The notes beneath the pieces are model-generated. The model made no database searches, was not told the DNA's origin, and saw nothing but the letters and a program-made list of their open reading frames with translations. A program made the position numbers and the translations under genes. A stretch of DNA of 64,000 nucleotides from Planctomycetota bacterium (lineage in GTDB: Bacteria > Planctomycetota > UBA1135 > GCA-002686595): assembly GCA_012959525.1 (NCBI GenBank), contig DUDB01000061.1:47504-111503 (forward strand), written 5' to 3'. How positions within the stretch are numbered: position 1 is the first letter of the stretch; the number at the start of each line of letters is the position of its first letter. This document shows positions 44,897-53,030 of the stretch, one piece after another.

Positions 44897-47032
44897 ATGA
44901 ACGACACCGCCGCCATCTCTCTTTTCGACTGGGCCATCGTAGTGGCCTACGTGATTTTCGCCCTGTGGGTGGGGGTCAAGTACTCCAAGCGTGCGGGGCA
45001 GAACGTCGATGAGTTCTTCCTCTCGGGTAGGCGATTGCCGTGGTGGATTGCCGGTACGTCCATGGTCGCCACGACGTTTGCCAGCGATACGCCACTGGTC
45101 ATCACGGGCTGGGTTCGTGATTCGGGAATCTGGATGAACTGGTATTGGTGGTGCCTAGCAGCGGGGGGCATGCTGACCGTGTTCCTCTTCTCACGCTACT
45201 GGCGACGTGGGGAGGTCATGACCACAGCGGAGCTTGCGGAGCTTCGCTACGGAGGCCCAGAGGCCCGCATGCTGCGCGGTTTCTTGGGCTTCTATCAGGC
45301 CGCCATCACCAACACGATCATCCTGTGCTGGGTCATCCTGGCGGCAGCGAAGATCATGGACGTACTGTTCGACGTGGACAAGACGGCCTCGGTCGCCATC
45401 GCCTGCCTGTTGGCTCTGACTTACTCGATGATGGCAGGCTTCTGGGGAGTCGTCGTCACGGACATGGTGCAGTTTGTCATGGCCATGGTTGGTTCGGTCA
45501 CCCTGGCGATATTCAGCTGGCGAGCGGTGGGCGGGGCATCGGGCGTTTTGGCTGCAGCGGAGAAGGGTGAAGGCGGATTCACGCCAGAAACCTTGGCGTT
45601 CTTCCCCCATGCGGGAGGAGCTGGCGAACCATTCTGGACGGTCAGCCTAGCTGCGGTCTGCGTATTCCTCGGGGTCCAGTGGTGGGCTAATGATCAGGTA
45701 GACGGCGGCAGTTTGGCCGTACAACGCATCTCGGCCTCCAAGTCGGAGCGGGACGGCATGCTGGCCTGCCTCTGGTACAACATCGCTCACTATGGCCTGC
45801 GCCCCTGGCCGTGGATTCTCGTCGCGCTCGCTTCCCTCATTGTTCTGCCCAACTTGGAGGTGCGCGCACCCGTAGACGGAACGGTCATCAAGTACGAAGA
45901 CGGGGTCATGTTTATCCGTGCGGATGGCAGCGGCGAACAGGTGGAAGTTGCCGTTTCGAACTACCCCGGGGCGGAACCGGACTGGCAGCCTGACCAGATC
46001 CTCGTCAAGACCCTAGGCGAAGCCCAAGCCCGGCCAGACGACCCCGGTGCCTCCAGCACAGACGCTTTTGTGAGGCAGGGGGACGTGCTGGCGAAGACGG
46101 ATTCAGAGCGCGCCTACGTCGTCATGATGCGTCGCTTCTTGCCGACAGGGCTGCTTGGACTAGCAATCGCTGCATTGCTAGCGGCCTTCATGTCGACGGT
46201 GGACACACACGTCAATCTGGCTTCTTCGTTCTTCGTCAACGACATTTACCGACGGTTCCTGGTACCCCACCGCCGGCCGCGCCACTACGTCTTCGCCGCG
46301 CGACTGGCGAGCGCAGGCGTGTTAGCCGTCGCCGGATTCCTTGCCTACCACGCTGAATCCATCCGCAACCTGTTCACATTCTTCCTCGCGTTCTTGAGCG
46401 GGGTGGGACCCATCTACATGCTGCGTTGGCTCTGGTGGCGTGTACGCGCGGCAACGGAGATCGTAGCGATGATCTCGTCCAGCGTGGCCGCCACCTGGCT
46501 GACCTTCGGTCAGGAGATCGCGGCATTCCTTCAAGTCCACCAAGGATGGAATGCACCCGTCAGTTGGGCGGCACACTCCTGGCAACTGGGGGCCCTCTCC
46601 CCCGGGGGCGAGCTGACACCCGCCGGACGCCTGATCCTGGTCGTCTGCTTCTCAGGCCTGTGCTCGATCACCTCAATTCTCCTGCTCAAGAAGCCCGATC
46701 CGGGGGACCTGCTGGCCTTCTACAAGAAAGTTCGCCCCATGGGCTGGTGGGGTCCCGTGCGACAGCGGGGACGAGTGGATACCCCGGTTCCCAGTGCTAC
46801 GCCAACCATTGTTGGGGTCATTGGTGGGCTCGCTCTGATCTACGGACTGCTCTTCGGTCTGGGCGGCTGGCTATTGGATCGTAGCACCCTGGCCCTCGGT
46901 TGCCTGGGCCTTGCGGTGATCGGCAAGGAGCTGGTGAGCTGGTCCCTGGGCAAGCTGCAAGATGAGGCACCTCCCCCAGCCGACGATGCCGCTCCTCCTA
47001 ACGACAGTGACGGACTCGCCGCCGAAGGCTAG
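44897..47032 (+). CDS. Sodium:solute symporter (SSS family) with inserted soluble domain
   Basis: A 711-residue transporter that couples Na+ to uptake of a sugar or other small solute. The N-terminus (DWAIVVAYVIFALWVGVKYS, FFLSGRRLPWWIAGTSMVAT) is typical of SSS proteins, as is ASDTPLVITGW. Where the helices resume after about residue 320, an extra soluble stretch of about 80 residues appears (321-404). It begins VRAPVDGTVIKYEDG and ends FVRQGDVLAK. Its GTV and GDVL pattern resembles the barrel-sandwich hybrid fold of biotinyl/lipoyl-type domains. The helices then resume with LLAAFMSTVDTHVNLASSF. Its stop shares four bases (CTAG) with that of the convergent sulfatase. Confidence 0.88.
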   Translation: MNDTAAISLFDWAIVVAYVIFALWVGVKYSKRAGQNVDEFFLSGRRLPWWIAGTSMVATTFASDTPLVITGWVRDSGIWMNWYWWCLAAGGMLTVFLFSRYWRRGEVMTTAELAELRYGGPEARMLRGFLGFYQAAITNTIILCWVILAAAKIMDVLFDVDKTASVAIACLLALTYSMMAGFWGVVVTDMVQFVMAMVGSVTLAIFSWRAVGGASGVLAAAEKGEGGFTPETLAFFPHAGGAGEPFWTVSLAAVCVFLGVQWWANDQVDGGSLAVQRISASKSERDGMLACLWYNIAHYGLRPWPWILVALASLIVLPNLEVRAPVDGTVIKYEDGVMFIRADGSGEQVEVAVSNYPGAEPDWQPDQILVKTLGEAQARPDDPGASSTDAFVRQGDVLAKTDSERAYVVMMRRFLPTGLLGLAIAALLAAFMSTVDTHVNLASSFFVNDIYRRFLVPHRRPRHYVFAARLASAGVLAVAGFLAYHAESIRNLFTFFLAFLSGVGPIYMLRWLWWRVRAATEIVAMISSSVAATWLTFGQEIAAFLQVHQGWNAPVSWAAHSWQLGALSPGGELTPAGRLILVVCFSGLCSITSILLLKKPDPGDLLAFYKKVRPMGWWGPVRQRGRVDTPVPSATPTIVGVIGGLALIYGLLFGLGGWLLDRSTLALGCLGLAVIGKELVSWSLGKLQDEAPPPADDAAPPNDSDGLAAEG

Positions 47033-48354
47033 CCCGCTAGGACTTGCTTGAGCTCGGCCCGTAGGCGACGCAAAGCCACCTTGGCGGAGTTGGACATGCC
47101 CGTACCGACCAGATTATTCGTCTCGAAAGGGTCGAGGCTCAGGTCATACAGCTCATGCGAGAAGGGTTCCTGTAGTCCGGAACGGATGAGCTTGTACCGC
47201 TTGTTGCGCAGGGTTCGCGTCTCTTGGCTGTGCCAGGCGCCGTTCGGTACGAACAGCTCGGAGAACACGTGGCTGCGAATGCTCGCCTGCTTGGGGTTCT
47301 TGAGGTAGGGCACCAGGCTGAGGCCATCGATGGTCTCATTGGAGTGCAGAACGTCCTGGTCGACGCCAGCCAGATCAAGGACGGTGGAGAAGATGTCCGT
47401 CGAATGCACGAGGGAGTCGACCTCGCGACCATTCTTCTCCACGACCGGCCCACTGATGATCAGCGGCACGTTGACGCCACCCTCGTAGGGCGTGAGCTTG
47501 GCATGCGCGGGGGTGAAGGGGGGCACGGAGGCAGAACGCGGGGTTCCATTGTCGGCCATGAAGATCACGTTCGTGTGCGCCCTCTGAGGACCCATTCCCA
47601 CGAGAAGGCGCCCGATTTCCGTGTCCATCGCTTCCACCATGGCTCTGTAGAAGAGCCTGGGGCGCGTTCGCGGGTCGATGTTGGGTAGGTTGAATGAATG
47701 CAGGTGGGACGGGGGCGCGTGAACCGGATCGTGGGGAGCGTGGAAAGCCACGACAGCCACCCAGGGCTCGGGAGCCGTCTTGCGCCACTCCAGGAAGTCG
47801 TCCACGGTGCGGGAGGTGGCGTACTGGTGGCTCCGAGTTGATAGTCCGTTCTCTACGTGCGTCCAATCAAAGTAGGTCTGGGGTTTGTTGAGGTTGGTCT
47901 CAGTACCCGCAAAGTGGCTCCAGCCCGCCGCATTGGGAGCCGCTGTCCCACCCACGCTGGCATTGCCAAGGTGCCACTTGCCAAAGTACGCATCGGCCAC
48001 GGGGCTCGGGGCATAGAGGCCTAGGGCTTCCGGTAGGGTGACCTCGTTGAGGGGGAGAGCCCATCCGGTAACGGTGACGACCATCCCTACGCCAGTCCGG
48101 AATCCATGGCGCCCGGTCTGCAGGTGGGCCCGCGTCGGAGAGCAGACGGGGCTGGCCCATGCGTTCCTGAACAAGACCCCCTCACGGGCCAGGGAATCGA
48201 TGTTCGGGGTCGGGGCGACAACGGGACCCTCCAGATAGCAACTCACAATATCCACCCCCAAGTCGTCGCTCAGCAGGACAAGGGTATTGTCCTGCGCCAC
48301 GGGCAAGGCCGGGGCTGTACACAGCACAAGAAGGGTTAGGCAGGAGGTAACCAT
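47029..48354 (-). CDS. Sulfatase (formylglycine-dependent)
   Basis: A 441-residue exported sulfatase. Signal peptide (to about 20), then the metal motif LVLLSDDLGVDIVSCY. The active-site Cys is present in SPVCSPTRAHLQTGR, so formylglycine conversion is possible. FMADNGTPRSA carries later metal ligands. The segment GKWHLGNASV is the usual sulfatase signature after the active site. The likely substrate is a sulfated glycan. Its stop codon overlaps that of the symporter gene on the other strand (CTAG). The MraZ gene lies upstream on the same strand, about 110 bases away. It does not clearly belong to the MraZ transcript. Confidence 0.9.
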   Translation of the reverse strand: MVTSCLTLLVLCTAPALPVAQDNTLVLLSDDLGVDIVSCYLEGPVVAPTPNIDSLAREGVLFRNAWASPVCSPTRAHLQTGRHGFRTGVGMVVTVTGWALPLNEVTLPEALGLYAPSPVADAYFGKWHLGNASVGGTAAPNAAGWSHFAGTETNLNKPQTYFDWTHVENGLSTRSHQYATSRTVDDFLEWRKTAPEPWVAVVAFHAPHDPVHAPPSHLHSFNLPNIDPRTRPRLFYRAMVEAMDTEIGRLLVGMGPQRAHTNVIFMADNGTPRSASVPPFTPAHAKLTPYEGGVNVPLIISGPVVEKNGREVDSLVHSTDIFSTVLDLAGVDQDVLHSNETIDGLSLVPYLKNPKQASIRSHVFSELFVPNGAWHSQETRTLRNKRYKLIRSGLQEPFSHELYDLSLDPFETNNLVGTGMSNSAKVALRRLRAELKQVLAG

Positions 48355-48466
48355 GACGGAAAGGGGGGTGCTTGATCAAGCGCGTCCAGTTCACCACAGG
48401 ATCGCCTAGAGCGCCACATTAAGTATCCGTCAATACAACATCGATGCCGCCACATAGGAAGTCTCT

Positions 48467-48949
48467 TTATGAGACAGGAGCGTCAAGGAGGGAGCCCACC
48501 CCCCCCTCGAAGTCTTCCAGAGCCTCCATCCCGAAGGTTTCCCAACGCTCTGGGCTCCAGACTCGCAGGTCCCCGAAGTTCCCCACCAAGACCAGGTCCT
48601 TGCGGCCCTTGGCCTGGCGGTCCATTCCGGCGGAAACGAGCAGTGAATCAGGGATGCGCACGCGCCCCTGCTTGTCACAGCGCACAAAAGCGGAGTGGGC
48701 GGCAAAGAAGAGAATCGCGCGGCGATGACGCGTACTTGTCCCAGCTGCCTGTTGAAGCGAATCCACGTGGGCTTCCCAGTGGGCGCGCTCCCGCAGGCAG
48801 ATGCTCCCATCCGGCTCCAGATTGGCCATGAGCCTGAAGTCCGGACGACGCACATTCATCTCATCCCGTAGGCCCAGAGGCAGCTGAAGCCGCCCCTCTC
48901 CGTCGAGGGTAGCCTTGTACTGGCCGATAAGGTGAGTGCGCTGGGTCAT
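48467..48949 (-). CDS. mraZ: MraZ-family transcription regulator, not in the division cluster
   Basis: A 160-residue AbrB-fold DNA-binding protein. Two MraZ half-repeats are visible, the first with YKATLDGEGRLQLPLGLRDE and the second with FVRCDKQGRVRIPDSLL. A basic and Cys-containing linker lies between them. The protein matches the MraZ family in length (usually about 140-150) with a short C-terminal addition. The ATG at 48949 was chosen because it places the first repeat near the N-terminus, as in other MraZ proteins; a GTG further upstream is open. MraZ normally heads the division and cell-wall cluster (mraZ-mraW-ftsL), none of which is present here. Repeats upstream suggest autoregulation. 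The downstream neighbour is a sulfatase. Confidence 0.87.
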   Translation of the reverse strand: MTQRTHLIGQYKATLDGEGRLQLPLGLRDEMNVRRPDFRLMANLEPDGSICLRERAHWEAHVDSLQQAAGTSTRHRRAILFFAAHSAFVRCDKQGRVRIPDSLLVSAGMDRQAKGRKDLVLVGNFGDLRVWSPERWETFGMEALEDFEGGVGSLLDAPVS

Positions 48950-49307
48950 GCGGGTGCGTCCGGATCGCGGCCGGACAATGTACCCAGAAATCTCCACTTT
49001 GATCACCTAACGATGGTCTCTATTACGACTTTGACCCGTGCTTCTCCAATCTGTCTGCATTCTCCACGATTCCTTAACATATCCCCCCGGATGCCCACAG
49101 AATTGGCACATACCTCAAATCCCTCCTCCTAGACCCCGCGAGGGACGTTTTCTGCCACCGCCGCGGAAGAGGGGGCCCACTCCGGCCCCCGTTTCTCCAC
49201 AACGGGGGGCACCACGCACACGCAACCCCCACGCCGACATCTGCTGCCCGATTACCATGCCGCGAGGTCGATCGCCCGTTTTGCGAAGTGCTTGCTAGAC
49301 TCGCAGT
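48950..49307. other. Divergent intergenic region between mraZ and the AraC gene
   Basis: These 358 bases contain no coding sequence I can support. Besides the mraZ boxes, they hold a GC hairpin (49171-49177 with 49184-49190, loop CACTCC) followed by GTTTCTCC on the + strand. It looks like a terminator but has no identified upstream gene on that strand. The AraC-type gene starts at a GTG 117 bases further on. Confidence 0.45.
48991..49066 (-). promoter_or_regulatory. Putative mraZ promoter with repeated TGGAGA boxes
   Basis: On the minus strand, TGGAGA occurs three times (+ strand TCTCCA at 48991-48996, 49043-49048 and 49061-49066). The middle copy overlaps a possible -35 box TTGGAG (49044-49049), with TAATAG (49020-49025) as -10 and 18-base spacing. 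Known MraZ operators contain GTGG/TGGAG-type repeats, so these could be autorepressor sites. The spacing of the copies is not the usual regular one, so confidence is moderate. Confidence 0.4.
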
Positions 49308-50222
49308 GTGGTCCCGAATCTCCCCGTTCCTCGCACAGTCAGTTCCCCTTTCCTCCACGAGTTCCCCGCCTGGGGAGTGGATGTGGTCGAGAGCCACCAT
49401 GCTGAAGATTGGCGCATGGACCCAGTGCGCCACGATTTCCTGAAAATCGTGTTCCTGGGCTCGGGCAAGGGGTTCCTGGTCTACTCGGAGGGCGAGCGAC
49501 TCCCAGCTCATCAGGGCAACCTGCTGGTCATCCCCCCGCATTGTGAGCACAAGCTCGAAGACGGGCCCCACACGCCCACCAACCTGTACGTCTTAAGCAT
49601 CCGGCCCAAAGTCCTAGAGGTGGCTGCTCTTGATCCAGCCCTCTTGCCCACGGGAGTTCTGGAGTTGACCCCAGAGGAGGTTAGCAAGACCGAGAAGACC
49701 GTCAGGCGCCTACTCTTCGAGCAAAGCCTCGGGGGCCCACAGGCTGGGGCAAGGGTCGTGAGCCTGACTCTGCGCCTTCTTGCGGAGTTGATCGGCTTGA
49801 ACGAATCATCGGCCCCCACCCGAATGAGCGAGGGTGCCAACTCCCCCGGTGCAGGATCCGATCGGGCCCGGCCATCGGGCTTTACGACCTCCATTGCCCG
49901 AATGCGCTCCTATGTGCAGGATTTGGACCAGCATTTCTTCGAGGCCACTAACCTGAATGACGCTGCGGCCCGCCTGGGAATCAGCCGCCGCCGTTTCACG
50001 CAACTATTCAGGCAGGTCACGGGCTCCTCATGGCTGGCCCACGTCCGCCGCCTACGGATCGCCCACGCCCGGCGCCTCTTGGTCCAGACAACGCGTACCG
50101 TTCTCTCCATCGCCTTCGAATGCGGATTCGAGGACCTCTCCACGTTCTATCGAGCCTTCAAGCGGGAAGTGGGAATGAGCCCCAACCAGTGGCGAGCAGC
50201 CCACAGCCGACTATTGCCCTAG
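49308..50222 (+). CDS. AraC-family transcriptional regulator with cupin-type N-terminal domain
   Basis: A 304-residue regulator. The N-terminal half is a cupin-like ligand-sensing domain: FLKIVFLGSGKGFLVYSEGE, then GNLLVIPPHCEHKLED, which contains typical PPHCEH. The C-terminal half has two helix-turn-helix motifs, one in NLNDAAARLGISRRRFTQLF and one in RTVLSIAFECGFEDLSTFYR, with the FKREVGMSPNQWR ending typical of the AraC family. It probably activates a catabolic gene set in response to a sugar or related ligand; the effector is unknown. The start is GTG. It is divergent from mraZ and upstream of the PlsC-like and OYE-like genes, which may be its targets. Confidence 0.88.
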   Translation: MVPNLPVPRTVSSPFLHEFPAWGVDVVESHHAEDWRMDPVRHDFLKIVFLGSGKGFLVYSEGERLPAHQGNLLVIPPHCEHKLEDGPHTPTNLYVLSIRPKVLEVAALDPALLPTGVLELTPEEVSKTEKTVRRLLFEQSLGGPQAGARVVSLTLRLLAELIGLNESSAPTRMSEGANSPGAGSDRARPSGFTTSIARMRSYVQDLDQHFFEATNLNDAAARLGISRRRFTQLFRQVTGSSWLAHVRRLRIAHARRLLVQTTRTVLSIAFECGFEDLSTFYRAFKREVGMSPNQWRAAHSRLLP

Positions 50223-50280
50223 GCTCTCGTGTAACGGTGCTCAGGGACTGGTCTGGCAGAGCGCGTAGAGGGACAATCGG

Positions 50281-51573
50281 ATGCACATGGAAGCCCCCGG
50301 CCTGATTCGATTCATCTCTCGCTTCTACGCCCGTATCTGGCACAGGGTACACGTGGTAGGTGAGGCCATCCCCAGAGACGGGCCAGTGATCGTTGTGGCC
50401 AATCACACGGCGGGGATCATGGACGGCGCATTGGTCTACGGTTGGGCATCGCGTCCACTGCGGACGCTGATCAAGCACTCCATTCTTCGCATCCCGGGGC
50501 TCGCTTCCCTGGCACGGCTTGCTGGCTCCATCGCCGTCTACCGCAAGAAAGACAATGTCTCCGCTGACAAGAACAACAACGAGGCCTTCTCCTCCGTGCG
50601 AGCGGCACTCTTGAGGGGGGAAGCCCTGCTTATGTTCCCTGAGGGCGAGAGCAAGTCGGCCTGGCGGCTACGGGCGCCCTTGCGTACGGGCACAGCGCGC
50701 CTCGCTTTCAACGCGGAGAACGCGAAGGACTGGAAACTCGGCTTACGCATCGTACCCGTGGGGATCCACTACATCGACAGGGACCTGTATCGCAGTCGGG
50801 TGGATGTTCGCGTCGGCGAGCCCTTCACGATCGAGTCCTACCGCGAGGCTCATGCACAGAATGCGCGCGCTGCCGTAGTCCAACTGATGGAGCAGGTCGG
50901 CGAGGCTATCGGTGATCTCATCCTGCAGTCCGCTGACGAGAGCGATGAGCCGGTCCTACAGTTGGCGCGCCGCTGCTGGCACTCCCAGGACGGTTCTCAC
51001 CACCACGAGCTCCGGGCCTTGGCGCGCGGACTGGACCGGGAGCGCACCCGTGACCCGGCGGCCTACGCTGCCCTGCTTGAGCGCACAAGTTCGCTCACGG
51101 AGCACCTCCATGAACATGGGGTGCACCCCATTTTCGGTCAGATTGCCCAGCCACCCTCCGAGCGCACGGGCTCACCCCTGGCCTTGCTCCCCTGCCTCCT
51201 GGGCCGCCTGTTTTGGGGCCTCCCTGCGCGGCTGTGCAAGCTTCTGGTGGGCCATGCCTTACCTAAGGACAAGATCGTGTCCGGAACCGTTTTGCTGACC
51301 CTGCCCGTCGGTGTGCTGTGGAACGCGATCCTGATCGCCCTTGCTTGGACGCAGTGGAATTCGGTCGGGGGCATCGCGTTGGGCATCTTGTCTCTTATTG
51401 CCCTCCTTTCTTCGGGGGCAGCAGCAGACTCAAGGAACGCTTACCGCGGCAAGCGCAACGCTTACGCTGCCGGCCTTGCGGACTCACCCAGCACACTCCC
51501 CCTCACTCGGGAATTTCACCTCTTTCTCTCGGAGCTCGACCGCCTTGCCCTCTCGGGCAAGGACGGGGACTGA
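50281..51573 (+). CDS. PlsC-like lysophospholipid acyltransferase
   Basis: A 430-residue membrane-associated enzyme. The NHx4D catalytic motif appears as NHTAGIMD (about 41-48) and the second glycerolipid acyltransferase motif as FPEGESKS (about 120-127). These place it with 1-acylglycerol-3-phosphate acyltransferases, which add an acyl chain to lysophosphatidic acid or a related lysolipid. The C-terminal third (from about 310) has hydrophobic helices and a LLTLPVGVLWNAILIALAW segment, longer than classic PlsC and suggesting a different acceptor. The gene is followed after three bases by the OYE-like gene on the same strand. Confidence 0.83.
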   Translation: MHMEAPGLIRFISRFYARIWHRVHVVGEAIPRDGPVIVVANHTAGIMDGALVYGWASRPLRTLIKHSILRIPGLASLARLAGSIAVYRKKDNVSADKNNNEAFSSVRAALLRGEALLMFPEGESKSAWRLRAPLRTGTARLAFNAENAKDWKLGLRIVPVGIHYIDRDLYRSRVDVRVGEPFTIESYREAHAQNARAAVVQLMEQVGEAIGDLILQSADESDEPVLQLARRCWHSQDGSHHHELRALARGLDRERTRDPAAYAALLERTSSLTEHLHEHGVHPIFGQIAQPPSERTGSPLALLPCLLGRLFWGLPARLCKLLVGHALPKDKIVSGTVLLTLPVGVLWNAILIALAWTQWNSVGGIALGILSLIALLSSGAAADSRNAYRGKRNAYAAGLADSPSTLPLTREFHLFLSELDRLALSGKDGD

Positions 51574-51576
51574 GTC

Positions 51577-53013
51577 GTGGAATTCAAGACGCCCGGCAGC
51601 TTTCGAACTGCTGAGGCGATGCGCGCGCACCTGCACGCGCTGCTCCCCGACCTGGACATGGACGTTGAGTTGGAGGGACGTTCTGGACCGCTCGGACAGG
51701 CGCTAGACATCGGGTCCATGACCTTGGGCAACCGGTTCGCCATTCATCCCATGGAGGGCTGGGATGGAACAGCGGGAGGCGAGCCTAGTGAGTCCACCCT
51801 CAGGCGCTGGCGTGCCTTCGGACGATCCACGGCCAAGATGATTTGGGGGGGGGAGGCCTTCGCGGTGTGCCCAGAGGGACGCGCCAACCCCAACCAGTTG
51901 CACCGGGCCCCTGGCAGAGATGTGGCCGCATCCTTGTCCGCTCTCCTAGAGGAAATTCACACGGGGCACAGGGAGAAGGGCGAGCCGCTGGACGACCTGT
52001 GCATTGGTCTGCAGTTGACCCACTCCGGACGCTTCGCATGCCCGCTTGGCAAACCCGCCCCTAAGCTCGTCGCCTCAAACCCGGCCCTGGATGCGCATTA
52101 CGGCCTGCCAGCCGATCTCCCGCTGCTCACGGACACCGAACTTGAGGCCATCGGGGAGGCCTTTGTTGCCACAGCCAAGCTGGCCCATGAAGCCGGCTTC
52201 CACTTCGTGGACGTGAAGGCCTGCCACGGGTACCTGTTGCACGAACTCCTGGGGGCTCGCACGCGGCCCGGACCCTATGGGGGGGACTTGACGGGACGCA
52301 CTCGCTTGATGAAGCGCATCATCGATGCCATCCGGGTTGAGTGTCCAGGTCTGGTCATCGGCAGCCGCATCTCCATCGCGGACGTGTTCCCGCACCAGCC
52401 GGGGAGGAAATCCGGTACCGGCGAACCCAGAGGTTGGGAGGCGCAGCTGCCCTACCCCCACGGACTCGGCATGGATCCCGACGACCCGCGGCGCATGGAT
52501 CTCACGGAGCCGTTCGAATTGTTGGAGCTACTGCACTCCTGGGACGTCCGCCTGGTGAGCTTGAGCCTGGGCTCACCCTACACATCCCCACACCTGCAGC
52601 GCCCCGCCTCCTACCCCCCCATCGACGGGTACCTGCCGCCGCGCGACCCTCTCTTGGAGGTGGGTGAGCACCTGCGTACTGTGCGCCAGTGCAAAGCGGC
52701 CTTCCCGGACATGATCTTTGCGGGGACGGGCTACTCCTACCTCATGGAGTACCTGCCCCACGTGGCTCAGCACGAGGTGCGCGCTGGGCACGTGGATCTA
52801 CCGGGCCTGGGGCGCATGGCCTTGATCTATCCCGAGTTGCCAGCGGACGTGCTCGCCGGCAGGCCCCTCCAGCGTCGGAAAATCTGCCGCACCTTCTCCG
52901 ATTGCACGAATGGGCCACGCCTGGGATTGCCCAGCGGGTGCTACCCCCTCGATCCCTACTACAGGGGCTCCCAGGATTCGGACGTCCTGATTGAAGCCAA
53001 GCGGAAATCCTAA
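51577..53013 (+). CDS. NADH:flavin oxidoreductase (Old Yellow Enzyme-like)
   Basis: A 478-residue FMN-binding TIM-barrel protein. It begins with a GTG three bases after the previous stop. IHPMEGWDGTAGGEPSE, QLTHSGRF and DVKACHGYLLHELLG match the OYE/2,4-dienoyl-CoA reductase family, and HGYLLHEL holds the usual catalytic His/Tyr positions. The last part carries three Cys (KICRTFSDC, then GLPSGC) that could bind a metal or an FeS cluster, but the C-terminal FAD/NADH domain of dienoyl-CoA reductases is missing. It reduces an electrophilic C=C bond; the substrate is unknown. Translational coupling with the acyltransferase is likely. Confidence 0.85.
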   Translation: MEFKTPGSFRTAEAMRAHLHALLPDLDMDVELEGRSGPLGQALDIGSMTLGNRFAIHPMEGWDGTAGGEPSESTLRRWRAFGRSTAKMIWGGEAFAVCPEGRANPNQLHRAPGRDVAASLSALLEEIHTGHREKGEPLDDLCIGLQLTHSGRFACPLGKPAPKLVASNPALDAHYGLPADLPLLTDTELEAIGEAFVATAKLAHEAGFHFVDVKACHGYLLHELLGARTRPGPYGGDLTGRTRLMKRIIDAIRVECPGLVIGSRISIADVFPHQPGRKSGTGEPRGWEAQLPYPHGLGMDPDDPRRMDLTEPFELLELLHSWDVRLVSLSLGSPYTSPHLQRPASYPPIDGYLPPRDPLLEVGEHLRTVRQCKAAFPDMIFAGTGYSYLMEYLPHVAQHEVRAGHVDLPGLGRMALIYPELPADVLAGRPLQRRKICRTFSDCTNGPRLGLPSGCYPLDPYYRGSQDSDVLIEAKRKS

Positions 53014-53030
53014 CCCTTGGGACAGGTCTT

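Noticed and set aside
49171..49198. Terminator-like GC hairpin with GTTTCTCC in the mraZ/AraC interval
   Set aside because: No upstream transcript on that strand could be defined, so it is listed only as part of the intergenic region.
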